Assembly: GCA_026225235.1 (NCBI GenBank)
Contig: JAMFSK010000098.1
Span: 62,001 to 126,000, forward strand
Source: Burkholderiales bacterium
GTDB taxonomy: Bacteria; Pseudomonadota; Gammaproteobacteria; Burkholderiales; Burkholderiaceae
Length of the DNA stretch: 64,000 nucleotides
Direction: 5' to 3'
The position numbers were made by a program, and so were the translations under genes. The notes under the pieces are model-generated. The model did no database searches, had not been told where the DNA came from, and was given only the letters and a program-made list of their open reading frames with translations. This document shows, piece after piece, positions 9,882 through 19,622 of the stretch. Numbering within the stretch: the stretch's first letter is position 1; each line of letters opens with the position of its first letter.

Positions 9882-10873
9882 CCGTGACTCCAGTGCGCCA
9901 TCACCTCGGGGTTGATCGGGGTCGGCGGATGGCCGGCTTGCGGTCCCTCGCCGAGGCCGGCGATCAAGTTGTCGGCCGTGAGGTTGGCCATCGCGCGCCG
10001 GGTCGCCTCGGTCGCGCTGCCGATATGCGGCGTCAGCACGACATTGGGCAGATCGAGAAAGCCCGGATTCAGCTTCGGCTCACCCTCGAACACATCGAGG
10101 CCGGCCGCGCCAATCTGGTGGGCACGCAGCGCTTCGATCAGCGCGACGTCATCGATGATCCCGCCGCGCGCGATATTCGTGATCGTGGCGGTGCGCTTCA
10201 TCAGTGCAAACTCAGCCGCACCAATCGTATGGTGGCTCGAAGGCGTGTACGGCAGCACGAGCACGACGTGGTCGGCTTCCTTCAGCAACGCTTCCTTGTC
10301 CAGATATTCCGCATTGAGTTCGCGCTCGATCTCCGCCGTCACCCGCGAGCGGTTGTGATAAACCACGCGCATGCCAAAGCCCTTGGCGCGCCGCGCCACC
10401 GCCTGCCCGATCCGGCCCATGCCAATCACGCCGAGCGTGGACCCGTAGACATCGGAGCCCATCAGCATGTCGTAGGCCCAGCGATCCCACTTGCCTGCGC
10501 GTAAAAACCGCTCGCCTTCGCTCATGCGGCGCGCCGCAGCCATCATCAGCGCCCAGCCGAGGTCGGCCGTCGTTTCGTTGAGCACGTCCGGCGTATTGGT
10601 GCCGAGGACGCTCGCACGATTGAACGCGTCGATATCGAAATTGTTGTAGCCGACCGCCATGTTCGCGACCACGCGCAGCCGGGGCGCCGCAGCCAGCACT
10701 TCAGCGTCGATCCGGTCGCCGGCGACAAACATGCCGTCCTTGTCCACCAGCTTCACCGCCAGTTCTTCACGTGTGAGTCTGCGATCTTCCTGATTCGTCT
10801 CAACGTCGAAATGGCGCTTGAGGCGTTCGATCACATCCGGGAACACAGCGCGCGATACAAGAATCTTCTTCAC
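9878..10873 (-). CDS. D-2-hydroxyacid dehydrogenase (glyoxylate/hydroxypyruvate reductase type)
   Basis: 331 aa from a GTG start at 10873 preceded by an AGAAGAG ribosome-binding site. The NAD(P)-binding Rossmann loop is in GVIGMGRIGQAVARR. The catalytic residues of the family are visible: Arg in NIARGGIIDD, Glu in FEGEP and His in TPHIGSAT. It reduces 2-oxo acids such as glyoxylate or hydroxypyruvate; the exact substrate is not determined by sequence. An in-frame ATG 13 codons upstream at 10912 is rejected because it lies within a hairpin (10903-10919). Translationally coupled to rmuC. Confidence 0.9.
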   Translation of the reverse strand: MKKILVSRAVFPDVIERLKRHFDVETNQEDRRLTREELAVKLVDKDGMFVAGDRIDAEVLAAAPRLRVVANMAVGYNNFDIDAFNRASVLGTNTPDVLNETTADLGWALMMAAARRMSEGERFLRAGKWDRWAYDMLMGSDVYGSTLGVIGMGRIGQAVARRAKGFGMRVVYHNRSRVTAEIERELNAEYLDKEALLKEADHVVLVLPYTPSSHHTIGAAEFALMKRTATITNIARGGIIDDVALIEALRAHQIGAAGLDVFEGEPKLNPGFLDLPNVVLTPHIGSATEATRRAMANLTADNLIAGLGEGPQAGHPPTPINPEVMAHWSHG

Positions 10874-10902
10874 ATTAAACTCTTCTGAGTAGTGCACCCG
10901 AT

Positions 10903-10919
10903 ACCCCTTCAAAAGGGGT
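10903..10919 (-). terminator. Hairpin downstream of the antiporter gene
   Basis: ACCCCTT/AAGGGGT 7-bp perfect stem with a CAA loop, in the short gap after the antiporter stop codon. It lacks a T-tract and could be a weak terminator or a leader structure of the dehydrogenase mRNA. Confidence 0.35.
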
Positions 10920-10954
10920 GTGCAGCCGTGAAATCGCTGCGAATCAGGCGCGTT

Positions 10955-12496
10955 TTATCGAAAGAACACGACGGTCATGAGGCAAAACAGCGGTAACAGG
11001 ATAGCGCCGGACCACAGCATATAGGCGAAAAAGCCCGGCATCTTCACGCCGCGAGACTCGGCCATCGCCTTGACCATAAAATTCGGGGCATTGCCGATAT
11101 AGGTGTTGGCGCCCATGAATACGGCGCCCGCCGAGATCGCGACCAATGTGCTCGCGCCGTCGGTCATCAGATGCTGCGCATCGCCACCCGCGAGATTGAA
11201 GAACACAAGGTAGGTCGGCGCGTTGTCGAGGAACGAGGACAGCAGACCGGTGACCCAGAAGTACATCGGGTCCAGCGGCTCGCCACTCGGGGAAGCGACC
11301 AGATGGACGACCGAAGCGAGCGCCCCATGCTCGCCCGCACGTAGGATCGCAATCACCGGTGCAATCGTCACGAAGATCGCCGCAAAGAGTTTTGCGACTT
11401 CTGCGATCGGTGCCCAGTTGAACGCATTGCCTTCGCGCGCCGATTTCGGCGTGATCCATAGCGAGACGAGCGTCACGGCGATCAACAGGCCGTCGCGCAC
11501 CAAGTTCTGCAATTCGACCGGCGTGCCCATCATGTCGAAGCTCACCCCGGGGCGCCATACACCACTCAGCAGCACCAGCCCGGTGACGATGGCGATCAGG
11601 AAAACGTTGCGCTTGCCTTCGAACCAGATCAGGCGCGAGTCCGGTGTGGGATCGAGGAAGGGCTTGCCCGCTTCCTCGCGTCGATGGAAGTACCACGCAT
11701 CCAGTGCATAGAACACAGCGAGCAGGATTGAGCACACGAATACCATCGGCCAGAACAGATGCACGATGGTCCACATGAAACCGACGCCGTTCAGAAAGCC
11801 CAGGAACAACGGCGGATCGCCCAGAGGTGTCAGCGATCCCCCCGCGTTCGCCACGAGAAAGATAAAAAACACGACCACATGAACACGATGCTTGCGGTTG
11901 TCGTTCGCCCGCAGCAAAGGGCGAATCATCAGCATCGCCGCGCCGGTCGTCCCCATCACACTGGCGAGCAGCGTCCCGATGGCCAGCATCAGCGTATTGA
12001 TCGCGGGCGACCCGTGCAGATTGCCTCGCACGCAGATACCCCCCGCCACCGTATAGAGCGCCGTGAGCAAGACGATAAACGGCAGGTACTCGGAAAAAAA
12101 CGCGTGAACCAGCGACGACGCAGCCGCTCCAGCGCCATACGACCACGCGAACGGCAGAAGATAAGCGAGGCCCCAGAATGCCGAGACCTTGCCGAAGTGG
12201 CGATGCCAGAAGTGCGGGGCTACGATCGGGAACAAGGCGATCGAGAGCAGCATTCCGGCAAATGGCAGCCCTTCGACCAACGGAAGGCTGGCGTCATCGA
12301 CTCCGGATGACCCCGCGTGTCCGGCGGCCGACGCCGACGCTGCCGATGCCGCCGACATCAGCTCACTCCCCATCGCCGTGGCATGCGCGACACCCGACAG
12401 CGTCGCCAGCAACGCCGCACAAACACCGACGCGACCAGCGCAGAGGAAACGGAGAGCCAAGCAGTTCAATCGGGAAACCTTATGAAAGTACGACAT
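10955..12496 (-). CDS. NhaD-type sodium:proton antiporter (ArsB/NhaD superfamily)
   Basis: 513 aa. A signal-like N-terminus and a Ser/Ala-rich segment precede about eleven hydrophobic helices. The conserved NhaD-branch stretch VANAGGSLTPLGDPPLFLGF and the downstream SSFLDNAPTYLVFFNLAGGD are characteristic of this ion-transporter family, with paired TPLGDPP and DNAPT discontinuous-helix motifs. Proteins of this kind exchange Na+/Li+ for H+ in the inner membrane. The ATG at 12496 is used; a TTG three codons earlier is possible. A perfect TATAAT on this strand (12512-12507) lies only ten bases before the ATG, so the mRNA may have almost no leader. Confidence 0.88.
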   Translation of the reverse strand: MSYFHKVSRLNCLALRFLCAGRVGVCAALLATLSGVAHATAMGSELMSAASAASASAAGHAGSSGVDDASLPLVEGLPFAGMLLSIALFPIVAPHFWHRHFGKVSAFWGLAYLLPFAWSYGAGAAASSLVHAFFSEYLPFIVLLTALYTVAGGICVRGNLHGSPAINTLMLAIGTLLASVMGTTGAAMLMIRPLLRANDNRKHRVHVVVFFIFLVANAGGSLTPLGDPPLFLGFLNGVGFMWTIVHLFWPMVFVCSILLAVFYALDAWYFHRREEAGKPFLDPTPDSRLIWFEGKRNVFLIAIVTGLVLLSGVWRPGVSFDMMGTPVELQNLVRDGLLIAVTLVSLWITPKSAREGNAFNWAPIAEVAKLFAAIFVTIAPVIAILRAGEHGALASVVHLVASPSGEPLDPMYFWVTGLLSSFLDNAPTYLVFFNLAGGDAQHLMTDGASTLVAISAGAVFMGANTYIGNAPNFMVKAMAESRGVKMPGFFAYMLWSGAILLPLFCLMTVVFFR

Positions 12497-12607
12497 GAGA
12501 CGCAAGATTATAGCGACGCCCCCTTGCGGACCATTCGTCCAAACGGCCTAGGCCGATGCGCAATGCGCTGACCCGGACAGCCCGATCCGCCCCGCCGGAC
12601 GACCCAC

Positions 12608-13792
12608 CTACCCCACATCCTGCTCGATCTCGAAAACCTGCCGCAGATAGGCCAGATACGCCTTGTCGTCGCACATGTTCTTGCCCGGCGAGTCGCTGAG
12701 CTTGGCCACAGGCTGCCCGTTGCAGCGGACCATCTTGATCACGATCTGCAAAGGCTCATAGCCGAGATCATTGGTCAGGTTCGTGCCGACCCCGAAGGCC
12801 AGCTTCGAGCGCCCGCGAAACCGTTCGTACAGCTGAATCACCTTGGGGATATCGAGCGCGTCGGAAAACACCATGACCTTCGTGCGCGGGTCACACCGAT
12901 TGTCCTCATAGTGCTTGAGCAGTCTCTCGCCCCATTCGAACGGGTCACCGGAATCGTGGCGCGCGCCATCGAACAGCTTGCAGAAATACATGTCGAAGTC
13001 GCGCAGGAAGGCCTTCATCCCGTAGACGTCGGACAAAGCGATCCCGAGGTCGCCGCGATACTCCTTGGCCCACATCTCGAAGCCGAAAATCTGCGAATCG
13101 CGCAGACGCGGCCCGAGTGCCTGGCATGCTTGCAAGTACTCATGCGCCATGGTACCGAGCGGCGTGAGGCCATGCTTGTACGCATAAAACACATTGCTGG
13201 TGCCGGCAAACTGCTCGCCGAGCACATCCTTCAGCATCAGGACCACTTCCTCGTGCCAGCGCTTGGAGAAACGCCGCCGCGTGCCGTAGTCGGCAATTTT
13301 GCAGTCGCTGTAGTGGGGCCGTGCACCGAGCATCTGGATCTTCTCGGCCAGCCGCGCGCGCCCTTCGGCATAGTCAGGCGCAATCTGTGTATTGCGGAAG
13401 TACACTTCATTGACAATCGCGAGCAGCGGCACCTCGAACAGGATAGTGTGCAGCCAGGGCCCGACGATGCGGATCTCGATCTCGCCATTGCCCTTGCCCG
13501 ACGGCACCACCTCGACGTGCTTCTCGTTCATATGAAACAGACCAAGAAAGTCGATGAAGTCCGACTTGATAAAGCGCCAGCTGCGCAGATAGTCGAGCTC
13601 ACCTTCGGTGAACCGCAACGAGCACAGGCTGCGGATTTCGCCCTGGATCTCCTCGATGTACGGCACCAGATCGATACCCGGCGTGCGGCAGCGAAACGCG
13701 TACTCCGCCTGCGCCGCAGGGAAATGATGCAGGACGACCTGCATCATCGTGAACTTGTAGAGATCGGTATCGAGCAGCGAAGTAATGATCAT
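12608..13792 (-). CDS. pncB: Nicotinate phosphoribosyltransferase PncB
   Basis: 394 aa, matching the usual ~400 aa. It makes nicotinate mononucleotide from nicotinate and PRPP (Preiss-Handler NAD salvage). Recognisable family blocks are [14 protein letters not shown] at the N-terminus, the central [15 protein letters not shown], the [13 protein letters not shown] region and [12 protein letters not shown] near the C-terminus. The start at the [10 protein letters not shown] methionine fits the family; the frame stays open for 45 further codons upstream but these look unrelated. With nadD at 37 kb this window carries two NAD-synthesis genes. Divergent from fdxA. Confidence 0.95.
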   Translation of the reverse strand: MIITSLLDTDLYKFTMMQVVLHHFPAAQAEYAFRCRTPGIDLVPYIEEIQGEIRSLCSLRFTEGELDYLRSWRFIKSDFIDFLGLFHMNEKHVEVVPSGKGNGEIEIRIVGPWLHTILFEVPLLAIVNEVYFRNTQIAPDYAEGRARLAEKIQMLGARPHYSDCKIADYGTRRRFSKRWHEEVVLMLKDVLGEQFAGTSNVFYAYKHGLTPLGTMAHEYLQACQALGPRLRDSQIFGFEMWAKEYRGDLGIALSDVYGMKAFLRDFDMYFCKLFDGARHDSGDPFEWGERLLKHYEDNRCDPRTKVMVFSDALDIPKVIQLYERFRGRSKLAFGVGTNLTNDLGYEPLQIVIKMVRCNGQPVAKLSDSPGKNMCDDKAYLAYLRQVFEIEQDVG

Positions 13793-14041
13793 GGGTCGCG
13801 AAAACGAGGCTGAGCACAAGCGAACCTGATAGTACCCGAAAGGGCTGCCGCCGATACCCCGGCGGCGATCGGACACGAGGCCGGGCGCGCTCGCCTCCAA
13901 GGGCGGCGAGCGCGATAAACTAATCACGAAACTGTATAAACGACGCGCCGCCTGTTCAGCCCGGCTGCGGCGACTGGGCTACAATATGGGTTTCTTGAGA
14001 ATCGCCTTTTCACTGGCGCTTACCGTTTTGCAGGAGTTTGC

Positions 14042-14365
14042 ATGACTCACGTTGTGACCGAAAGCTGCATCAAATGCCGTTATACCGATTGCGTGGATGT
14101 ATGCCCGGTTGACTGCTTCCGCGAAGGCCCGAACTTCCTCACAATCGATCCCGACGAGTGCATCGACTGCGCCGTATGCGTGGCCGAATGCCCGGTGAAC
14201 GCCATTTACGCCGAAGAAGACGTACCCGGCGATCAACAGGCATTTATCCCGCTCAATATCGAACTCGCGAAGAACTGGCCGAGCATCACGAAGACCAAGC
14301 CGCCGCTTCCCGAAGCTGAAGAGTTCAAGGACGTGAAGAACAAGCTGGACCTGCTCGTCCGCTAA
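14042..14365 (+). CDS. fdxA: 7Fe ferredoxin FdxA ([3Fe-4S][4Fe-4S])
   Basis: 107 aa. The first cluster ligands are in [18 protein letters not shown], where the spacing is that of an Azotobacter-type 7Fe ferredoxin. The second CxxCxxCxxxCP motif follows in [17 protein letters not shown]. The C-terminal ~45 residues form the extension typical of this class. It is a low-potential electron carrier of the cytoplasm. AGGAG (14032-14036) is five bases before the ATG, and a TACAAT -10-like element is at 13980-13985. Monocistronic between pncB (divergent) and tRNA-Asn. Confidence 0.95.
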   Translation: MTHVVTESCIKCRYTDCVDVCPVDCFREGPNFLTIDPDECIDCAVCVAECPVNAIYAEEDVPGDQQAFIPLNIELAKNWPSITKTKPPLPEAEEFKDVKNKLDLLVR

Positions 14366-14468
14366 GGCTCGTTGCATTCCGGACAGGCCGGTGCGCTGTG
14401 CTGAACGTGCCGCACAGGCGCCCGCAAACGCAACGAAGACGAAGTTCAAAAAAATGCGCGCCAGACGC

Positions 14469-14497
14469 TTGACAGTATAAGAACCTCTCCATAAAAT
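14469..14497 (+). promoter_or_regulatory. Consensus sigma-70 promoter of tRNA-Asn
   Basis: TTGACA (14469-14474), a 17-base spacer and TAAAAT (14492-14497). The start would be near 14504, ten bases before the mature tRNA. Confidence 0.85.
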
Positions 14498-14513
14498 CTC
14501 ATTTCTCTGCTGT

Positions 14514-14589
14514 TCCTCGATAGCTCAGTTGGTAGAGCGCCGGACTGTTAATCCGTAGGTCCCTGGTTCGAGCCCAGGTCGAGGAGCCA
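14514..14589 (+). tRNA. tRNA-Asn (GTT anticodon)
   Basis: 76 nt including the encoded CCA. The acceptor stem is TCCTCGA (14514-14520) with TCGAGGA (14579-14585), discriminator G, CCA at 14587-14589. The D-arm is AGCTCAGTTGGTAGAGC, the anticodon loop CTGTTAA reads GTT (asparagine), and the T-arm contains GGTTCGAGCCC. All stems pair. It has its own consensus promoter and terminator. Confidence 0.98.
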
Positions 14590-14602
14590 AAAAAACACAT
14601 GC

Positions 14603-14634
14603 AAAGCCCCACTCTTTCGAGTCGGGCTTTTTGC
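14603..14634 (+). terminator. Intrinsic terminator of tRNA-Asn
   Basis: AAAGCCC (14603-14609) pairs with GGGCTTT (14624-14630). An inner ACTC/GAGT stem (one C-C mismatch between the two helices) closes a TTTC loop, and the T-run begins at 14628. Confidence 0.8.
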
Positions 14635-14864
14635 ATTTCTGGCCGCGTTTTCAGGCACCGCGACGCCGCTCCCCGCTCCGCATCCTCTGACCCTCGTCAC
14701 TGCATTTTTCGCAGCGTCACGGCCGACCGATTCCAATCGATCAATCTAATTTGGGCCTAGCTATTCAGCTTGCCCATTCACTGCCGATATCTCCTTCGTG
14801 CAGTCGATTTCCACAAGAACGAAACGCTCAGCGTAGTACGCGACATCAGAACACAAACAAATCG

Positions 14865-17800
14865 ATGCGCAACAACAACAGGCGCGCCGTCCAAGACGCG
14901 GCAAGCGCCACATTCGGGGTTAATGCGACCGACCCGGCACTCGGGGCGGATGCGCATGCCGTTGCCCTCGCCCACCCACGCGGTCGGCGGGGCAATGCCG
15001 CGTCGCGTTCGACGCCATCGACCCACTCCGGCGCGCTGATCCCGCGCTCGCCGCGCCTGCGTGCGGTCTGCGTCATGACGACCTGCCTTGGCGCCTATGC
15101 ACCAAGCAGTTGGGCCACGTGCTCGACGGTCGGCACCACCATCACCTGCACGGGCACCACGACCGGCGTGCCCGTCGGCAGCGGCATGAGTACGGTGGGC
15201 TCCACAGTCAATATCGGCGACCCTTCGACCTCGACTCCGGCTACCGTCTCTTCAGGCGATAACAACGGCGTCTCGGTCTACAACAACAATACGATTGTGC
15301 TGGTGGCCGGCTCGGTCTTGTCGAACTCCGCGGTCAACGCCACCGGAAACTTCGGCAAAGGCGGCAACACAATCGAGTTCAACAACGGCAATACGCTGAC
15401 GATCGGCGTCGGCGCGAGCATCGAGTCGAACGGCACGGCGACCAACGCCGAGGCGATCAACCCGATCGGCATCAACAACACGATTACCAACAACGGCACG
15501 ATCAGCGCCGCGCACGCAGCAGGGATCTGGTTCGATGGGGCGGGCCCGAACACCATCATCAACTCCAGCACGGGTGTGATCTCGGGTGTCGGGCAAGCGA
15601 TCAATCTCGGCACGGGTGCCTTGACGCTCACCAACGCAGGCTCGATTTCAGGCTCGGTCACCGGCGGCATCGCCAGCGTGATCTCGAACAGCGGCACGAT
15701 CACGGGGGCGCTGGCGGGCGGCGCCAACAGTCAAATCACCAACAGCGGGAGGCTGACCGGTGCGTTGACTGCGGGCAACACAAGCACCCTCACGGTCACC
15801 GGCACCATCAGCGGCACGGCGGGCATCGGCACGGGGTCGTCAGTCACGGTGGGCGCGGCCGGCCACATCGGTGGAACGCTGACCGAAGGCGGCGGCAGTT
15901 CGCTCGATCAGTCGGGCACGCTCGCCAACGTGACCTTCAGCGGTGCGGGCAACACGATCAAGCTCGAAGCCGGTTCGCACTCCGGCACGATCAGTTCCAC
16001 GTTCAACGGCAACGCGGTCACAGTCGACGCGGCTGCGCTCTTCACCGGCATCTCCTTGGGCGGCACGAACAACACGCTGATGCTCACGGGGTCCGCGGCG
16101 GCGAGCTGGACCCAGGCGCTCTCGGGTTTCAGTTCGATCACGAAGACGGGCACGGGCATCTGGACGCTTGCTCAAACACCGACCGCCACGACGGCGGTCG
16201 AAGTCGCAGCAGGCACGCTTGCACTCGACGTGGCGACATCGCTCAACGCGATACACGTCGACACAGGCGCAACGCTTCGTACCGACACCGCGGGTGCACT
16301 CAGCACCAGTTCGGCCATCGCAATCGCGAGTGCGGGCACACTGAACCTGAACAACACGAACCAGTCGATCGGGGCGTTGACCGGTGCCGGCAACGTCACG
16401 CTCGGGACGGCGACGCTGACCGCGAACACCACTACCAGCGATAGCTTCGACGGTACAGTGTCGGGAACAGGCGGCCTCACCAAGACGGGCACCGGTACGC
16501 TCACGCTGACCGCGAATCAGCTCTATACGGGCGTGACGACGATCTCCGCCGGCGCGCTCCAACTCGGCAATGGCTCGAATGCCGGCTCCCTCGGCGGGGA
16601 CGTGATCGACAACGCGACACTGATCTTCGATCGCAACGACAACGCCGTTTTCGACGGTTCGATCTCGGGCGTGGGCGCAATCGTCCAGGCGGGCAGCGGC
16701 ACGACCGCGCTCGCCGCGGATAGTCCGTTCACGGGGACGACGACCATCACCGCTGGCACGCTGCAACTCGGCACAGGAGGCAACACCGGTTCGGTCGCAG
16801 GTCCCGTTGCGGACAACGGCACACTGGTGTTCGATCGCAACGACGTCTTCCATTTTGCGCAGGCCATATCGGGCACGGGCAATGTTATCCAGGCGGGCCC
16901 GGGCACCGTGGTGCTCGATACGGCGAGTACCTACACCGGCACGACATCGGTCAACGCCGGCATCCTCGAGGTCGATACATCACTCGCTTCGTCAGGCGTG
17001 ACGATTGCCTCTGGCGCGACCTTGTCCGGTATCGGCTCGATTGCAGGAAGCGTCGTCAACAACGGCCTCCTCTCGCCCGGCGATCCCGCGACGCTGCCCA
17101 CCTCGAGCTCGACAAGCACGCTCACGATCGCGGGTGCCTACACAGGCAACAACGGACAACTCGCCATTCGCAGTGTGATCGATCAGGGTGGGTCAAGCGG
17201 GCAGATCACCGACCGACTCCTCGTCGCGGGCGCGCTGACCGGCACCAACGCTCTCGTCGTCACGCCGCTGGCAGGCAGCGTCGGCGCGCTGACGGGCAAC
17301 CATGCGACGGACGGCATCTCGGTCGCCCAGGGCGGCACCGGTTCGTCGTCCTCGGCGCTGTCGCTCGCAGGCGGGTATGTCGCGGGCGGCCCTTACCAGT
17401 TCCGCCTGTTCGCATTCGCCCCTGGCCAGTCGTCTTCGACCGTGCTCGACCCCAGGCTCGCCGCGCTCGGCGTGACGAACTTCACCGATTACCGGCTGCA
17501 ATCGGTGGTCGTGCTTTCCGCGACGGACCCCTCTGCTCCCGCGGGCGTTCCCGTTGGGCGCGGACCGAATGGCGAAGCACCGGGCACCCCCGTCGTCGTG
17601 CCGCAGGTCCCCGCGTACCAATCGCTGCCCAGCGGTGCGCTCGCCTATGGGCTGGCCCTCGCCGACGAACTGCACAAGCGCTCGGGCGACCTCGCGCCCG
17701 CCGCCGAAGACGGCCTCACGCAAGCAACGCCCGAGCTCTTTACCCGCGCCAAGGACTGGCACGCCAACATCGATGCAGGTGCTCAGCCGTCCTACGATCA

Positions 17801-18545
17801 GCATCTCTGGTTCGTCCAGACCGGCGCCGGCGTAGTCGCACCCAATGTGTTCGCAGGTGGCGACCGCCTCCATGCCGACCTGATCGTCAGCCAGGGCGGT
17901 TCGACCTCACAAGTGATTGTGAATCAGGCGAGCACACACTTCGATGCGACCTCACTGGGGCTGGCCGCCACCTATCAATCACCGGGCGGCGCCTATGTCG
18001 ACGGCGTCGTGCAAGGCGTCTTCTACGACAACGTGACGGTCGACACGCTCGCACGGGGTCGCGTCGGCGAGACCGTCGGGCGTGCCGAAGTGGCCTCGCT
18101 GGAAGCCGGTATTCCCTTAGCCACGGACGCCACCACCACGTTCGAGCCTCGCATCTCGCTGACCTTTCAGCATGCGGGCTTCAACTCAATGATCGACAAG
18201 GACGACGTCGTCACCGCGCTAGGAAGCTCGAATAGCCTAGTCAGCAATATCGGCGTGCGCGCCGCGCATCGCATCGATTTCAGCGCGGGCGGTCATGCGC
18301 TGACCCTCGAGCCCTTCGCATCGATCGACTATTCGAACGAACTGCTAGGCGGCAATCACATTTCAGCGGGCGGGGTGTCATTTGCGGCGTCGGGTAGCGG
18401 GCACTTCATCCGGGTCGGAGGGGGCGTCTCGCTGCGCATCGGTGCGTCGACCGCGGCGTATCTGAGCGTCGAGCACGATATGAGCGTCGCCAGCAGCAGC
18501 CCCACGGGCAATGAACTGGTTGGCACAGTGAACATTCGGTTTTAA
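14865..18545 (+). CDS. Large autotransporter (type Va) with beta-helix passenger repeats
   Basis: 1226 aa from the first ATG. The N-terminus is unusual: about 62 polar residues precede an Arg-containing n-region (RSPRLR) and a hydrophobic stretch ending near APSSWA, so it may have an extended signal peptide. The passenger is Gly/Thr/Asn/Ser-rich with many short strand repeats. Autotransporter-associated (PATR-type) units occur around nt 16470-16980, for example GGLTKTGTGTLTLTANQLYTG and the recurring LIFDRND/LVFDRND. The C-terminal ~280 residues are the beta-barrel translocator ending in a terminal Phe (GTVNIRF), as needed for Bam-dependent insertion. It is probably a surface adhesin or similar; no protease motif was seen. 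No clear Shine-Dalgarno precedes the ATG. It follows tRNA-Asn. Confidence 0.88.
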   Translation: MRNNNRRAVQDAASATFGVNATDPALGADAHAVALAHPRGRRGNAASRSTPSTHSGALIPRSPRLRAVCVMTTCLGAYAPSSWATCSTVGTTITCTGTTTGVPVGSGMSTVGSTVNIGDPSTSTPATVSSGDNNGVSVYNNNTIVLVAGSVLSNSAVNATGNFGKGGNTIEFNNGNTLTIGVGASIESNGTATNAEAINPIGINNTITNNGTISAAHAAGIWFDGAGPNTIINSSTGVISGVGQAINLGTGALTLTNAGSISGSVTGGIASVISNSGTITGALAGGANSQITNSGRLTGALTAGNTSTLTVTGTISGTAGIGTGSSVTVGAAGHIGGTLTEGGGSSLDQSGTLANVTFSGAGNTIKLEAGSHSGTISSTFNGNAVTVDAAALFTGISLGGTNNTLMLTGSAAASWTQALSGFSSITKTGTGIWTLAQTPTATTAVEVAAGTLALDVATSLNAIHVDTGATLRTDTAGALSTSSAIAIASAGTLNLNNTNQSIGALTGAGNVTLGTATLTANTTTSDSFDGTVSGTGGLTKTGTGTLTLTANQLYTGVTTISAGALQLGNGSNAGSLGGDVIDNATLIFDRNDNAVFDGSISGVGAIVQAGSGTTALAADSPFTGTTTITAGTLQLGTGGNTGSVAGPVADNGTLVFDRNDVFHFAQAISGTGNVIQAGPGTVVLDTASTYTGTTSVNAGILEVDTSLASSGVTIASGATLSGIGSIAGSVVNNGLLSPGDPATLPTSSSTSTLTIAGAYTGNNGQLAIRSVIDQGGSSGQITDRLLVAGALTGTNALVVTPLAGSVGALTGNHATDGISVAQGGTGSSSSALSLAGGYVAGGPYQFRLFAFAPGQSSSTVLDPRLAALGVTNFTDYRLQSVVVLSATDPSAPAGVPVGRGPNGEAPGTPVVVPQVPAYQSLPSGALAYGLALADELHKRSGDLAPAAEDGLTQATPELFTRAKDWHANIDAGAQPSYDQHLWFVQTGAGVVAPNVFAGGDRLHADLIVSQGGSTSQVIVNQASTHFDATSLGLAATYQSPGGAYVDGVVQGVFYDNVTVDTLARGRVGETVGRAEVASLEAGIPLATDATTTFEPRISLTFQHAGFNSMIDKDDVVTALGSSNSLVSNIGVRAAHRIDFSAGGHALTLEPFASIDYSNELLGGNHISAGGVSFAASGSGHFIRVGGGVSLRIGASTAAYLSVEHDMSVASSSPTGNELVGTVNIRF

Positions 18546-18655
18546 CTGTCAGCGTGTAAGCTAGGCGGCGCAACGCCGAGCCCGGGCACATCGATTGCTG
18601 ATTGGACATGACGCTTGCGTCCCGCCCGCACCCCCTTTCCATCAAAGGAGTCGCC

Positions 18656-18808
18656 ATGAATGTCACCCTGAGTCTTGGTCCGCTGGTATCGCTGATCGCC
18701 GGGATCCTAATCCTGATCGTCCCGAGCCTGCTGAACTACATCGTCGCGCTTTACCTGATCATCATCGGTGTGATCGGCTTGTTCGGCGTCGGTGGCATGC
18801 ATCTGTAA
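18656..18808 (+). CDS. DUF3096-family micro-protein
   Basis: 50 aa: two hydrophobic helices (LVSLIAGILILIVPSLL and IVALYLIIIGVIGLFG) joined by a short NY turn. This is the layout and length of the DUF3096 family of small inner-membrane proteins, whose function is unknown. The start is fixed by a near-perfect AAAGGAG (18644-18650) five bases before the ATG. It lies alone downstream of the autotransporter. Confidence 0.85.
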   Translation: MNVTLSLGPLVSLIAGILILIVPSLLNYIVALYLIIIGVIGLFGVGGMHL

Positions 18809-19019
18809 GCATGGCCTTCTTCGCACGTGTCGCTTGCGCGGCCGTAGCCGGCGGGCGTCGCGCCGGCATGGCCTGACCTCGCCCTGGCATGACCCCGGCC
18901 CTCGTAGGGCGCCGGGCTGCATGCAGATTCGCTCACGGGCAAAACGCCGCCACTCAGTGAGCGCTGAGGGGAGACTGCTCAGCGACTAGACGGCCGCGGA
19001 GCGGCCACTGAACAGCGGC

Positions 19020-19268
19020 TCAACCATGAACCAGTTGTTCGAGCCGCAACTTTCCCTGCAATGACAGACCGCCGACCTCATAGTCGCCCGCACTGCCACG
19101 AGAGTGCACAAAGCACGCGCGTTCAATGAGGAAGGCCGCAGTCGCGTCGAGTGTGTTGCGCGACAAGCCCAGGCTCGCATGATTGAGACGAACCACGTCG
19201 CTCGTACCAGCCACACGGCTTGCGGCGGAAAGTATCGTGATGCAATCGGCTTTCGATGGCGTAAGCAT
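19020..19268 (-). CDS. Hypothetical 82-aa protein, possible winged-helix fold
   Basis: The start MLTPSKADCITILSAASRV is supported by GGGAGAA about six bases before the ATG. The protein alternates short helices with a C-terminal YEVGGLSLQGKLRLEQL that could be a recognition helix and wing, but no family is recognised. The codon pattern is plausible for a real gene. It stands alone, divergent from the GH15 gene. Confidence 0.55.
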   Translation of the reverse strand: MLTPSKADCITILSAASRVAGTSDVVRLNHASLGLSRNTLDATAAFLIERACFVHSRGSAGDYEVGGLSLQGKLRLEQLVHG

Positions 19269-19622
19269 GAATTCTCCCTGAAAAAACACGTTGAAGTGAA
19301 TGCATTCAGCCGGCGCGCGTAGCATGCCTAAGCTGCGCCTGCCCCGCCGCCAGAACTTCGATTCTAGTCAGCGATCCGATGAACGCAAGGCCCTGCCGAA
19401 GGGTCGGACCCAGTGTCGCGCGCGGACGTTGATGGGGTTTTGTCTCGCGTCAAACGTCGTGCTGGCCCTTTCTTACAAGTTCCCTGGCGCGCAAACGATT
19501 GAAGTTGTCGTTAGTATCGAGGCAACCCGACGCAACCCCGGGCAACCCGGCTTGCCGTTTTCGCCGGGTGACAGTCGAAGTGCCGTCAGACCTTTTCTTT
19601 CACTCTAAAAAAGTTTTCCACT
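19269..19622. other. Intergenic region between divergent genes, no gene seen
   Basis: 354 bases between the 82-aa ORF and the GH15 gene. Open frames crossing it look random in composition. No convincing -35/-10 pair was found. A run of CAACCCG-like repeats (around 19520-19555, ending GGGCAACCCGGC) is present. Confidence 0.4.

Noticed and set aside
14514..14589. Integration of a mobile element at tRNA-Asn
   Set aside because: No integrase gene and no downstream copy of the tRNA 3' end were found; the neighbours look chromosomal.
19300..19608. 102-codon plus-strand frame upstream of the GH15 gene
   Set aside because: Composition and lack of a ribosome site suggest non-coding DNA.
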